Of a DNA stretch of 64,000 nt, positions 46,615 through 58,499 are shown piece after piece (position 1 is the first letter of the stretch; the number at the start of each line of letters is the position of its first letter). Location: contig OZ234501.1 in the NCBI GenBank assembly GCA_965153455.1, positions 496,001-560,000 on the forward strand. Reading direction: 5' to 3'. The notes under the pieces are model-generated. The model had not been told where the DNA came from, made no database searches, and saw nothing but the letters and a program-made list of their open reading frames with translations. Source of the stretch: Sphagnum compactum (lineage: Eukaryota > Bryophyta > Sphagnopsida > Sphagnales). Position numbers and translations under genes: made by a program.

Positions 46615-46961
46615 ACAACGTTGTGGAAAGGTGCTCTTAACAATAAGTTCACTAGTAGTACCACATCAGGGTCTACTACTACAATTTTTCTAGCACCATA
46701 ACTAACAGGTATTATTTTAAAGCCATTATAATGGTTTCCTTCTAAAATTTCAATAGGCTTTGTATGAACTCTATTGTAAAAATATCCATTTTCAATGAGT
46801 ATTGTAAGGATTTCACCATTCTTTACAGATATTGGATATTCGGTCGGAGTCATAGGCACAAATTTGGTTGGATGTGTAGCCATCACAGGAACTCCTTGCA
46901 CCTCATCAATCATCGTTCTAGGAAACTGCGATACTGACTCTTCCATGAATTTGTATGCCAT
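46578..46961 (-). CDS. Unrecognised 127-codon ORF, probably retroelement-derived
   Basis: Balanced composition with VPVMATHPTKFVPMTPTEYP, ILIENGYFYNRVHTKPIEIL and VVVDPDVVLLVNLLLRAPFH. No family recognised. It lies just downstream (minus sense) of a frame ending in a decayed zinc knuckle (47091-47273), an order compatible with a gag-type protein. No other element in the window resembles it. The start is the first Met of the frame; its 3' end falls in the loop side of a 19-bp palindrome, so the end of the original gene may have been altered. Confidence 0.35.
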   Translation of the reverse strand: MAYKFMEESVSQFPRTMIDEVQGVPVMATHPTKFVPMTPTEYPISVKNGEILTILIENGYFYNRVHTKPIEILEGNHYNGFKIIPVSYGARKIVVVDPDVVLLVNLLLRAPFHNVVTIKFVPLYPHI

Positions 46962-47090
46962 TATTTTTTAACACTATGGTATCTAGTAGTGTTCTATTTT
47001 TACTCTAGCCAACAAAGTATGATCCCTTTATGAACTTAGGTGGCTTTGTGCTTGAATATGGAAATGATTGATCATTGCATCTCGTACATC

Positions 47091-47273
47091 CTATACAATA
47101 AATGGACAATTTGTGAATGAATGACTTTCTTGTCCATAGAAACTACAACTAATGGTGAGTCTATAGTGTTGATCTATGCTTTGACCAAATCTACTCCAAA
47201 CTTGTTCTCTTGGTAATAATTGAGGTTGACAACTAGGTCTAAATTTAAACTCACTAGTTTGTAATACATTCAC
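47091..47273 (-). pseudogene. Gag-like fragment with decayed zinc knuckle
   Basis: The frame ends CSFYGQESHSFTNCPFIV, which fits CX2CX4HX4C if the Tyr replaces the second Cys. Preceded by Gln/Pro/Arg-rich sequence, as before gag knuckles. Stops separate it from 46578-46961. Not the same family as element B's knuckle. Confidence 0.45.
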
Positions 47274-47279
47274 TTAGTC

Positions 47280-49235
47280 CACTTGCCGTATTTTAATGTT
47301 AATCGTCATCATTAGTGGAGTGTTGTGTTCAGCTTTATGTTACACCCTAGTTTGATACACTACTTCAGTTACAAAAGCCTATTCCTCTAGATTCTCAGTC
47401 TAAAGTACAGTTTTAGCATAATGTGGTAACACATGTTCAACCTCATTATTGTTCAGATCTTCATCCCACTAAATTAACTAATGAATAAATATTTTATGGA
47501 CAAAAATTAAGCAAAAAATAATTATGGTTAAAATAAAAATAAAAAATAATTATGGCAAAACCAACCACTGAACCACCAAAGGTCCACTTTTTAGTTTCAT
47601 CATACCAATGAATTTGTTGGCACTTTCTTGGGTGGAATAATTATTTACCTTTTGGGCTCGAAATTCATATAATTGAATAAAAAAAAAACATGTCCAATAT
47701 TTGGATTTGTATTTTGATACACCATCTTATAAGAAAGCTTAAGAAGTGGTTTTGTGGCTAAGAAAGGTTAATGTTCCATTTTGGTTTCATATTCATTGAG
47801 ATCTGGGTGTGCTTTAAAACTAGACTAAAACTACTGAAAGGGTGGATTTTCATGAAGTGATGTTATGTAAAACAGGTGTAGCATATCATAGTCTAAGCTG
47901 AAATTTACACCTACCCAATTCATGGAGATACCTCATTCTTGGAAATTGTTAAAGTTAACATTAATAACATTTGCTGGGGTGTATGGACAACATGTTTCAT
48001 ATTTCTTGATTATTTCAAATTCCATTGAAAAGCCTCCTTCAATGAGTAATTAGGTCCATCTGCCTTGATTTGATCATAGGGCTTCCAAGGGGTTTACCAT
48101 CATGATTAAACTCCCATTACAATTTTGGACTTTTTTTTTATTATTGTTTTCTCCTCTAACCTTCATATAGGTTCATGTCATGGTCATGGTCATTTTCATT
48201 TTTAGTTTGAAAATTCACTAGCCTGATGCACAGGTGTCCCACAACTAGAAAATGTTAGTATCAAGTAACGAACATGAATTTGGTGGGTGGTTCATTATTG
48301 CTCAAGTATCTCCTACATTTTTAATGTTTTTTGGGCCTATTTATATATTTTTCAATACAAATTTCTTTATTCTTAATGAAATTAATACTAGTGCAATTTG
48401 AAATGACAAAATGAGTTTTCTTATACTGTGTATATAGAAATATATCCATGGTTCCTTTCCTTTACATTATTAAAAAAAAAATTCAAATAATATTAGATAT
48501 CGTTAGTTTTATAAAAATCAAAATTTTAAAACTAAAACACCAAAATTTAAACTCAAAATTAAGTGGATTACATTTTGTGGAATTATACAAAATATACTTT
48601 TAATAACGGATGGAAAAGTGCCCTAAAGAGGGTCACCATAATGTGCTTTCACCCACACATAGATCATTGAATTGGAATCCACTTCTATAATGAGAACATG
48701 TATGATAACACCATATATCAAATATAGTGTTGCACTTTGTGTCATACTCAATTGTACAGTTATAGGTTACATAAATGTGATGCTCAACCATTTTATATGA
48801 AGATGCTAATAAGCAGCTTTGAAGGCAACAGTAGGAAAACACATCTTGTAACATATATAAAGACATGATAAACCACATATTTAATGGTAAACAAGATGTG
48901 TTCAAAATAGATAAGGTCATCTAACATTGAAATTCACAAAATATTCTTGAGATGTAAGTGCCATGATGTTTGCACAATATGTACATCCCACATATGTGGG
49001 TGTATAATCTATTTCAATGTGCCATGGAACTGCACAATAAATTATTACATTTTTTAAGTGCAATATGTAAATGCCAAAGGTAGGTACCCAATGTACATGC
49101 CATTTCAATTTATGCACCACATTTATGATCTATAATTATACATATATAACTTATTTATGTGGCATGCACATCTTTGTGAATGCATTTACATGTGGTTTAT
49201 ATGAAATTGGATCATCTATATACATGTATTTCCTA
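47280..49235. other. No gene recognised
   Basis: AT-rich DNA. Frames at 48633-48920 and 48917-49120 (minus) are Cys/Tyr/His-rich and low in information. 48900-49235 grades into the dispersed repeat that follows. Confidence 0.4.
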
Positions 49236-49239
49236 GATG

Positions 49240-49422
49240 CAAATTTGTGTGTTCCATGTGTAAATTTGGTGCAAGTGCCATAATTAGAACATATGGATTC
49301 CCAAATATGTGTACATATAACCATCCACATGAATGTGCCATCATAAAGTGGGAGATGTATGTACCTCATGTGCTGCCCATTTTTATTTAAACACCATATC
49401 TATGTTCCATAAATAGATGTGT

Positions 49423-49471
<49 letters not shown>

Positions 49472-50500
49472 TGTGTATGAACTATGTAGTTGATTTTGTA
49501 TATTTAACTATGTCTATTCATTTGCTTGTGATTGAAGTGAAACTTGAACATATACATATTAAAAAAAAAGCGCATTTGTAAATACATGTGCATACTCATT
49601 TGGAAATCCATCCTAGCTCCATTGATATGTGACCCATCTACAAATATAGCACAAGTGTGCCATATATATGCACCCTACCTACCATATGTACCATATGCAC
49701 CACATGTACCATTTTCAACACATGTACCATATACATATGAGTGATCCTTAAACCTGTACCATAAGTATGTACAATATTGATGTGCCATCTAAAGGTACCA
49801 CGTGTATGTATATACATAATGTATTGGCCATTTTGATGTAAGGACAACATACATACTCCATAAATAGATATGTACCATACATACATGTGCATGTGCTATG
49901 TATTTAAATTTGTATGCATTTGTAACCCAATGGTTTTTCATGTGATTTCCCTATATCTAGAACATGGAAATGTATTTCAATTTTCAACATGTGCAAACAT
50001 AGCACATGTTTCAATACATTTTTATATTATTTTGAATGTACATCTTAGCTCCATTTGCATGTGTAGCATTTGTAAATATGACACAACATTCAATGATGTT
50101 TGTATGCATGTGGATGTCATTCAAACCTTCATGGAAATTAAACACCCATGGAATATATTCACAAAATGAATTCAAACTAACACATATGCACAATGATTTA
50201 CTATTTAGGTGTAAGGTTTGAATCAGTCAATTTATAGATAGTGTATCCAACTTATGCAATTCAGATATTTCAAAGCTTTAACTCACATCACATTTTCAAG
50301 TTGTTGGATCTCTAGATGCAGAGTTCCAATATTGAGAGGATTGAGTTATGACAACATAGAAGAAGGTGCGAACACAATTGGACAAGTTCAAAGTAGAGGA
50401 GGAAGCTTTTATTATTATCAATGATCGAAGAAGATCACATCAGTAAAGATTCCGCAATGGATGAACAAGAGAAAAATACACATTTCATAGACATCATGGG
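49240..50500 (+). repeat. Dispersed repeat F, copy 1
   Basis: Shares with 62160-63660, in the same order and orientation: GTGTAAATnTGGnnCAAGTGCCATAA, CTATGTCTATTCAT, TTTGGAAnnTCCAT, CATTGATATGTGAnCC, a block of ACATGTnCCA/CATATGCACC words, CAATATTGATGTGCCA, CCATACATACATnTGCATGTGCTATGTA, GAAGGTGCGnnCACAAnTGGACAAGTT and ATGGGTCAyGTAAT. No coding capacity; frames are tyrosine/histidine-rich artefacts. Class unknown. Confidence 0.8.
49426..49469. repeat. (TA)n microsatellite
   Basis: About 22 uninterrupted AT/TA dinucleotides inside repeat F copy 1; absent from copy 2. Confidence 0.95.
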
Positions 50501-50559
50501 TCATGTAATACACATCCTCCATACCTTTTCCAAGTTCTTTTCTTGAAAGGTTAACTTTT

Positions 50560-52500
50560 TATATTATGTGGTTCAACCTTGGTCTTCGTCATTATGAATT
50601 AAAAATTGGAAGCACAAAACTTTGACTTTAAGTAAACAAGGGTTTGTGTAATGAATTGTCAAAGCATTATGTTTTAATATAACATGGAAAATTTCAAGGA
50701 GTCCCATTCGTAGAGGGAAATACACACCATAGTTTGAAATTTCACATGAAATTGGTATGGATTTGTGATCCAAATTTTCTAAAAAAGGTATGCACTTGCA
50801 ATTTGATCATCGAAGAAAAATCTCCAATTCATGTTGGATCGCCTGCCACCAATTATATCCACATTTACTACATTGTGACAAAATTATTAACCCAACATTA
50901 CAAATATTTGACACCGAAAAAATTGATTTCATGAGATAATTTAAATTCAACATTAGTTTCAAACCCTTTTTTAATCATACTACACAAATTTGGCATTCAT
51001 TCCTATTACAAAATACTCTTTAAAGAATATGGTATTTGTGGCTTGAAATGACATCTAAACTCCAACATTGACACATGCACATGTGGGAACTATGGTATTA
51101 TTTGTAAGAAAACACCAATTTCTCAATGGCAATACATACAATTGGGTCATTCAAATGCATGTAACCTAATCATCCCACATTTTTGTTCCAATAATAAAAC
51201 CTAAATTAATTAGACCTTATAAACACTTGTTAAGTGTAGGCAATGTCCAATCTTTTCATATGTCAAGTTAAGATTCCATTTCATGCTTGAGTTTGGTTTA
51301 AGTTTTGTAATATGTCATGGATGCTATGGGTTATATTGGATACCAATTTTTCCAACATGCACAATGTTGATTGATAGCAAAATAAAATGTTTCGATTAGT
51401 TTTTCTGAATTTTATATATTGAGTAAATACAAAAATTACAGTAAATGAAAATTATTATTTTTAATTACATGTTCATAATTGTCATAAAAATGTGTTTTTG
51501 TTTTGTTTAATTTTAAAGGATGCCAAAACCAAACACCATTGAGATTATGGATAGGTTTTGCACTTGCATAGGTTGTTTGTAGAGACAAAATAATTCTAAA
51601 AACTAGTAATTCCATAACATTATTTTAGTATAAACATTGCCGTTAAATTCCTAAATGTATCCCAATATGGTGTGTCAATTGGATATAAGGATTTTTTATT
51701 TAAAAATATATTTCTTGTGAACTTGTAATAACTATTATAACAACTCATCAGAATATAGATTTCAAAGGCAACATTAGTCCATAACACAACAAAGTTGAAT
51801 TTTACAATGGCATTTTATAAAATATGTGGAATCCAAAGTTCAAGTGGTGGGTTATGTTGTAGGTTTGCCCTTTATAGGAATATTACAAGTGTATTTGGGC
51901 AAGTTGTGTTTCTTTTGAAAAGGCATGAGATTTCCAATGCGATATATGCTAGTTATATATTACTTGGATGCAAATTGAAACATATAATTATTCCAAATGT
52001 AGTTACATAAAGAATGATTCTTTTAAAGTCAAGCATTTCAATGTAAAATCATATTAGGATAGGTAATTAGCCTGTAACTACAACAAAAATTATATCATAT
52101 ATGGGCTATTGTGTTGATTACTTGGAAAATAAATTCATATATGTGCACTAATTTTGAACTACATGAGTAAGGATCTTAAGGAAAATACCAATATATGCAT
52201 TTGAACATGTATATGTTTTAAATGTCCAACAAAACTACACAACCTATTTTTACACTTTCAAGATTATTCATATTGTGTCCAATTATATCAATGGTATTCA
52301 AATAGTTTGGATTCCATCAAATTCAAACTTGTATTGAAATAAGGGCATGCCTATATCTAAGCTTCATAACTTCCACGTGAGTGAAATTATCATATCATAA
52401 CATGAACAAGGTTGTCATGGTTAAATTCAATTGGATACATCGACATTAACTTTGTAATTAAACATTATATGCAATAAACATGTAATTGATATTCATGACT
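50560..52500. other. No gene recognised
   Basis: AT-rich, intergenic-looking. The frames at 50573-50773 and 51795-52010 show no motif. Could contain the missing last exon(s) of the SPATA4-like gene, but none was identified. Confidence 0.4.
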
Positions 52501-52508
52501 AACTAATA

Positions 52509-54529
52509 CACTAGTATAAAATAATGTATTTACAATTAACTTTTGCAAGTAACTTTTAATTGCAAGCAACATTTGTAACTAAAGAGCCCCTTAGTAGAAA
52601 TGGCAAGTTGCAAGTGATTACTAGTTGCATGTGACATAACATATTTCATATTCTATTGTATAATTTCATCCCTTTGCATATAGTATATAATGGTTTCAAA
52701 ACATGTGCGAATCACTAGCAAACATGTGGTAACAAATTGAAACTTTGCACCCACCTATTTTAACCTACCTAGGTTGCGCCACCTACCTCCCTACCTACCC
52801 TTATTGCATAAATGAATCATCAATAGACATGTGGCACCTAGGCTAAAACTTTAGTTAGCTAGGTAGCCTATGTGGCAACTAAAGTAAATAGCTTATGTGG
52901 CTTAAGGTACCTAGCTTAACTTAGGGTTAAATCTAAGTAGCTTAAATGGCCTAGACCTAGGTAGCCCAAGGCCCTAGGGCTAGGTAGCCTTAGTTGGGTC
53001 TAGGATAGTTAGATGTTTTAACCCACCTAGCCTAGCCCTGTGGCCTAGGGGTAGGTAGGCTAACCCACCTAGGCTAGGGCTAGGGCTAGGTAACTAAAGC
53101 CACCTAAGTTTTGCCCATGCCCTCTAAGGGCCTAGCTGGCTAGCTAAGTGCCAAGGCCCACCTAGCATGGGTTATGAATATGAGGACTTAAACTCCTCAC
53201 CTTCATAGTTAGAAATCAAGTCCTTAATTAAACATTAAACTATTACAAAATGTGGGTGTAGTTCATTGGTCCTTGTTCATTAGACCAATGAATTCACTAC
53301 ATTCCCACTAGGTCCTATTCACTCAAAATCCAATGAAATCACTTGGCATACATGGACACCTTTTGATGTAGGTTTAGTCATTTGACCACATTTGCTTAAG
53401 GTGTGGAATTTTGTCAAGATACAACATATAATTTTTTTTAAAAATTACATTATTTGCATAGGTAGGTAAGAAAGTAAGAAATATATAAGTAATTAAATCA
53501 ACCTAGGTAAGTACTTGGCATAGGTATGTAGGTAACCTACCTTAGCCTAGGTACTTAGCCTATGTAGGTAGGTAACGTAGCATAAATATATTGTAGGTGG
53601 CTTTAGCTAGCTTAAGTAGGTAGGAGAGTAAGAAATCTAGGTAGGTAACTAACTTACCCTAGGTAGGTGGGTAGTCTAACCTAAGTACATTGGTGGCTTG
53701 GATTCGTTTAGGCAAGTAAAAGGGTATGAAATATAGGGAGGTAATTAATTTAATTTAGGTAGGTAGGTAGCCTACCCTAGCTTAGGCATTAGGTGGTCTA
53801 GGCCATACCTCTAGGTAGGTAGCTTATGTACATAGGTAGTTTAATTTAGGTAGGTAGGTTAATCTAGCTACCTACTTATCCTAGCCTAGCTTAGGTAGGT
53901 GTATCTTAGCCTAGCTTAAATACCTACCTTGGTTGGTGTTCTAGCCTACGTTAATTATTTCTACATGTACATATTTTTTAGCCTAACTTAGCTACCTACC
54001 TAGGTAATGTATCGTAACTCAACCTATGTACCTATCTAGGTAGGTAGTTTATAGTTTAACCTAAGTAAGAAGCCTAGCCTAGCTACATGCCAAGAAGTAG
54101 GTAGGTAATTGGCCTTAGGCATAGTTACCTAGTGAGGTAGCTTAACATAGTTTAACTAGGTATTTAAGTAGTTTAGCCTAGCCTATCTAAATATTTAGGT
54201 AACTTTGTGTGGTAACACAACCCATATATTACATAGACCACTAGTTGCATATTAGTTGTATACACAATCATGAGGTGGTCATATATGTGATTAAAAGGGT
54301 TCGAAACATTCATGTAGCTAATTAGTTTGATGAAAAATCACAAAAAAAAACGTCCATGTAATTATTTTTTGCACCATTAGTTGCATAAATGACCGTATAT
54401 ATTGAAAATCATATGGTTGTGCACAATTGTTTAGTTCCATGAACATCTAATATAGTTGTAGATAATAACCAATTGCATGGTTGTTGTAAAGTAATTAAAC
54501 TTACCAATGATAACATTTCTTCTACTATA
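52509..54529. mobile_element. CACTA-like element with long AGGTAGG/CCTACC arrays
   Basis: Left end CACTAGTATAAAATAATG, right end (reverse complement) about TAGTAGAAGAAATGTTATC; a weak but CACTA-type inverted repeat. The exact right end and target duplication are uncertain. Subterminal TTGCA/TGCAA words and AGTTGCATGTGACAT tie it to the 152 bp MITE at 19914-20065. The interior (52740-53160 and 53455-54195) is a dense mixture of CCTAGCCTAGGTAGG and CCTACCTACC words in both orientations. No transposase. It lies about 0.45 kb beyond the last exon found of the SPATA4-like gene. Confidence 0.6.
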
Positions 54530-54971
54530 ATTAAGTACCCAATTATTGCACTTATATATAAAAGTGAAACTTCAGGCGTAAGACACATGATGATATATCA
54601 ATCACAATACTTGTAAGCAAATTGAAATAACCATTTTGAATAAGAGTTTGTCCACATTGGATAAAAGTTGGCTTATTCTTTATTGGGAAAGTAATTAAAA
54701 GATATTTAGTTCACCACCTTTAATGTTAAATTGGGGCCAACTAATGGCCCATATCTAGGCATGACTTATCACAATTATGGGTTGGCTTTTGATGTTCAAA
54801 TGGTGTTTGAGCATACCCTTTCAAGCATTATGGCAATCATAAAATGCAATGAAATATTTCTCCACAAATGAAATTGAACCAAAAACAATCAATACACTTT
54901 GTTATAAGGTGTTGTGGATAGTTTTTTTTTAAAATACAGAGATAGAAGTGTGGTTTGAATGAATAACTTAC

Positions 54972-57900
54972 TTGAACACGTTTTTGGTCAATGTGATGTT
55001 TAGCTTCAAGAAGTTGTATTTTAGAAAGAGTGTGGATATTTTGCTCATGATTTTGTGGTTTTTTTTCATCAAGATGATTTTTGTTAAACACCTCTTTTTG
55101 TTTTGGCTTTGGTATTTTAGCTGCAAACTCAAGGGCCTTGAACATGCAACATCAACACCATTTTGACAATGACATATTTTGAATATGGCAAATATGTGTA
55201 ATTAACCATACATAAATGCACATTATGCACCAAAGTTGGTACCTTTTTATGTTTTGATAAAGGTATAATTTTTGATTTCTTGGGTGCACCCACCTAATGC
55301 AAAAACCCATAAGATGTTAATAGAAATTGTAGATGTTGTTATGTATAGATATGCAAGGAAAAACCAAAAAAACAAATTAAACAAATAGGATTATGGTGTG
55401 GAATCAAACTTGGTAATTGTTACAAGAACGCACGAGGCGACCAAATTCTTTCACTTGCTCAAGTTTTTCTTGCTAGCATTCATTTCACCACAAATAAAAG
55501 ACATTAGAATTTTATTTATTTATTTATTGTGTTATCATTGTTGTTCATTTGAAATTATGTTAATGCTATTATACACAAATATCTTGGTTGGGTGCAAACG
55601 CAATAAAATGACCCACACCCAACTTCTTGGTGCTTTGCTTAAAAGCAGTGGGTTAGCCAATCAAGGTGACATGGCAAAATTGGATTGGTTCATCACAAAG
55701 AATATTCTTGTAATCATTTTAAAAAAAAATCAAAAAAATATTTTGACCCAATAGGATGGTGCAGGTTACTATTATTTACAAGAATATGTAAATTTTTAAT
55801 CATAAATATGTCATTTTCAAATAGTTATAAAGCCTTTTAGGAGTCCTTTACATAGTAAAAACATTGTGTTACACTACTTTAAAAATGTTTTTGGGTACTT
55901 TATACTCATTGAATTCATCTCAAATTTAACCAAATGTTTCCATAACATATTATAATCATTTTTGTACAAATGCACCAAACTTTTTTAACATTGATTTGAC
56001 ATAGTAGTTTGAAATGTGAAAAATTAAGCAATGGTTACACTTTGAGTGGGTCCTTTTATTGTGTTTGGACCCAATTGTATTTCAAGATTTTCAATTTAAG
56101 TAGACGTACCTTATCATTCAATTGTGCAAATTCTTTATGAACACCAAGTTTTCCAAGGGGAAGGCAAAGAGCCATTTTTTGTGTACGATAGTCTGTCAAA
56201 GTATATTGCTTAAAATTTCTCTGCAATAAAAGACATCAAGTGTGGTTGATTATACAATGACATGGAAATTAAAATTTGAGAAATTATCTTCATAAGTTAC
56301 CAAATTTACGAGGCACAAACCTGTCGATTAGTGCTACGAAATGCTAGGCCTGCATTGGATGATATTGCATTGCTTGTGGTTGGATTACTTTGAGGAGAAA
56401 TTTTGGTTTCTAATGCTTGCTTTGCCATTTTTTTTTCTTTACTTTCTTTTCGTCGTGCCTTTTCAACTGCAGTAAGGCTCGTTCTTTTCATATTTTTATT
56501 TTCTGAATCATTTTTTGGTAGGAGTACGTGTTCCGTGTTGCCAATAAAATGGGAATTTTGCTTGGGGGCAATGTCTAGAATGTGTCGTTGGTACCACATG
56601 CAAGTGTCAACAATTAGGTCATCTTTTACATAATATAATTACTTTCATCAATTCTTATTGAAGTGGGTAAAATGATTCATCCAAGTTCATTGAACCTTGA
56701 CAAATTACTTCATTGAAATTCGAAGCAAATAATTCAAACCTTCATTGTGATTGTATGAAGAACGAAATAAAGATAATTCAACACCACGAGGATGGAGATT
56801 TGAATATGTGTTGCTTGTGAAGGTGGAAGTTTTGTCGGAAATTTTTTTGGCATAAGAACTTTGAATAAGTTCAGAGTCATTGTTTTCTTGCAAGGTACCA
56901 TGATTGAATGTTGTCATGTGTCCAATCCATTGTTGGACTACTTGGCTTTCCTCATGCTTACATCTTATACAATCATACATTGTTGTATTATAAGTGGTTT
57001 ACATAATAATTCATGTTAATGACTTGTATGATTTGGAAAGATTGGACATCATTTTAGTTCACATAAATGAACCTGGGTTTTGATAGTTTAATCATTCTAA
57101 AATATTGCATTGCATAAAACATGATAAATATTACATGGTTATATTTGAAACATACAATGGAAAAAAAAATAGGATTGAAAAAGGGACCCCACCCATTTTG
57201 TGTCAAACACTTATACATTCGTTCAAGAAATGGGCTTGAACCATCATGAGGCCCACAATTTATAATTGAATCAATCTCATCTTTCATAACCACAAATGAT
57301 CTCTTCTGCAATGGAACAATATAATATTTCATAAAGCGAATGTAAAAATTATTGGTCATTTTGTATTTTATGGACCATTTATTTTACTACACATATGGAT
57401 ACAAAAAGTTATAAACTAATGCAATTTGGACACCTGAAAGAATTTTTGGAGTTGAGCCCAATTGTCTCTTTTCTTTTCTAATCGTGTTCCACAATCATAT
57501 GAATGCATGTGAATGTCATGAGGAAAATAACGCGAAAATATTTCCGCCACCAAAAATCCATTTGAAAAGTCACTACCACATCCATGCACAAAGGTAATGA
57601 TGGAAACCATTTTGTTAATTAGTTTATGAAAATGTTGTGCAAGTGTTTTAAAAATACATTGACATGTTTTGATGTCTATTAAATTGATTTTTTCCCCATA
57701 ATTTGTTGTAAATTGAACCCACCAAATGATTATCCTAATTGTTCCCTTTGCACATTTGGTTTGTTGTTATTATTCTTCACCATGAGATGCATTTAAATTA
57801 TGGTTTTATGCAAACATTCATTCCAATTTCCTTTTGTTACAATCAAGAACTTGCTTGCAACTTCATGACGTTCACAACAAAAATAATGAATTAGCACACA

Positions 57901-58492
57901 CAAATGTTCAAAACCAAATTTTTTCCATTTAACACAACACAATTCATCATAACTTCCATGGAAATGGTTATAATATTTTGAAAATAACATCATAGGGTTT
58001 TCCCTATTGATTGGATATTCTATTGTGTTATAAGGCTTAGTAAACTTTGTTATGATCCAATGAATATTCATGAGTCCTCTTAACACTTCCTTTTACAAAA
58101 GGAATAAGAAAAAATGAAATAGATATGATTTTTTTTGTGTTTATATGCATTTGGATGACATAGCATGCTTGCACAATTTGATGGATCCTATAAATGAATT
58201 AGTTCCAATAAATGTACCCTCATCTTAATAAGGATTCATTACTTATTATTATTTTATTGGATAACCAAGCTCATCACTTATACAAGGAATCTACATGGAC
58301 ATGTTCATGCAAAAAGAAAATATTCTTCACATTTGTAGGGGTAATTTTAAGAAAACAAACATAAAAGACACATAACATGCACACATCCATTAAATAAGTG
58401 AAGAACCGTTTGATGTTTTTGATTGGGAATGATAGGTTGAGGGCCACTAGCCAACACAAAACATCTCGTCTCAAACCTGGCATGTTGCCCAT
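54972..58492 (-). CDS. SPATA4-type CH-like domain protein, probable flagellar protein; 3' end not found
   Basis: Seven exons on the minus strand: 58492-58407, 57572-57434, 57305-57193, 56963-56740, 56574-56321, 56220-56110, 55136-54972. All introns are GT-AG; phases 2, 0, 2, 1, 0, 0 match exactly, giving 1092 nt = 364 codons with no stop. Exons 1-3 encode a CH-like (CH_2) domain, residues ~5-113: [20 protein letters not shown], then [29 protein letters not shown] and [12 protein letters not shown]. This order and the DFSNGFL and NWxQLxKFF motifs identify the SPATA4 family, related to SPEF1/CLAMP; such proteins bind microtubules or act in axonemes. Exons 4-5 are low in homology, with a basic stretch (~218-245). 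Exon 6 ([14 protein letters not shown]) and exon 7 ([15 protein letters not shown], then a helical [14 protein letters not shown]) are conserved-looking. Exon 4's acceptor is weak. A GTAAGT donor ends exon 7, so at least one more exon is expected. The start is the first of two nearby Met codons (58492 or 58483). Confidence 0.85.
55137..56109 (-). other. Intron 6 of the SPATA4-like gene (973 bp)
   Basis: Donor GTACGT at 56109, acceptor CAAG at 55137, phase 0. A 118-codon plus-strand frame (55398-55754) is hydrophobic and unrecognised; no inserted element with clear ends was seen. Confidence 0.7.
57573..58406 (-). other. Intron 1 of the SPATA4-like gene (834 bp)
   Basis: Splits an Arg codon (CG at 58407, T at 57572), phase 2. 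AT-rich; a 97-codon frame inside (57793-58086) has no motif and is taken as chance. Confidence 0.75.
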
Positions 58493-58499
58493 TATATTT

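Noticed and set aside
49426-49469. (TA)n tract as a possible replication origin or promoter
   Set aside because: Simple microsatellite within a dispersed repeat; absent from the second copy.
57793-58086. 97-codon ORF on the coding strand between exons 1 and 2 of the SPATA4-like gene
   Set aside because: Lies wholly inside intron 1; exon 1 and exon 2 join perfectly without it and it has no recognisable motif.
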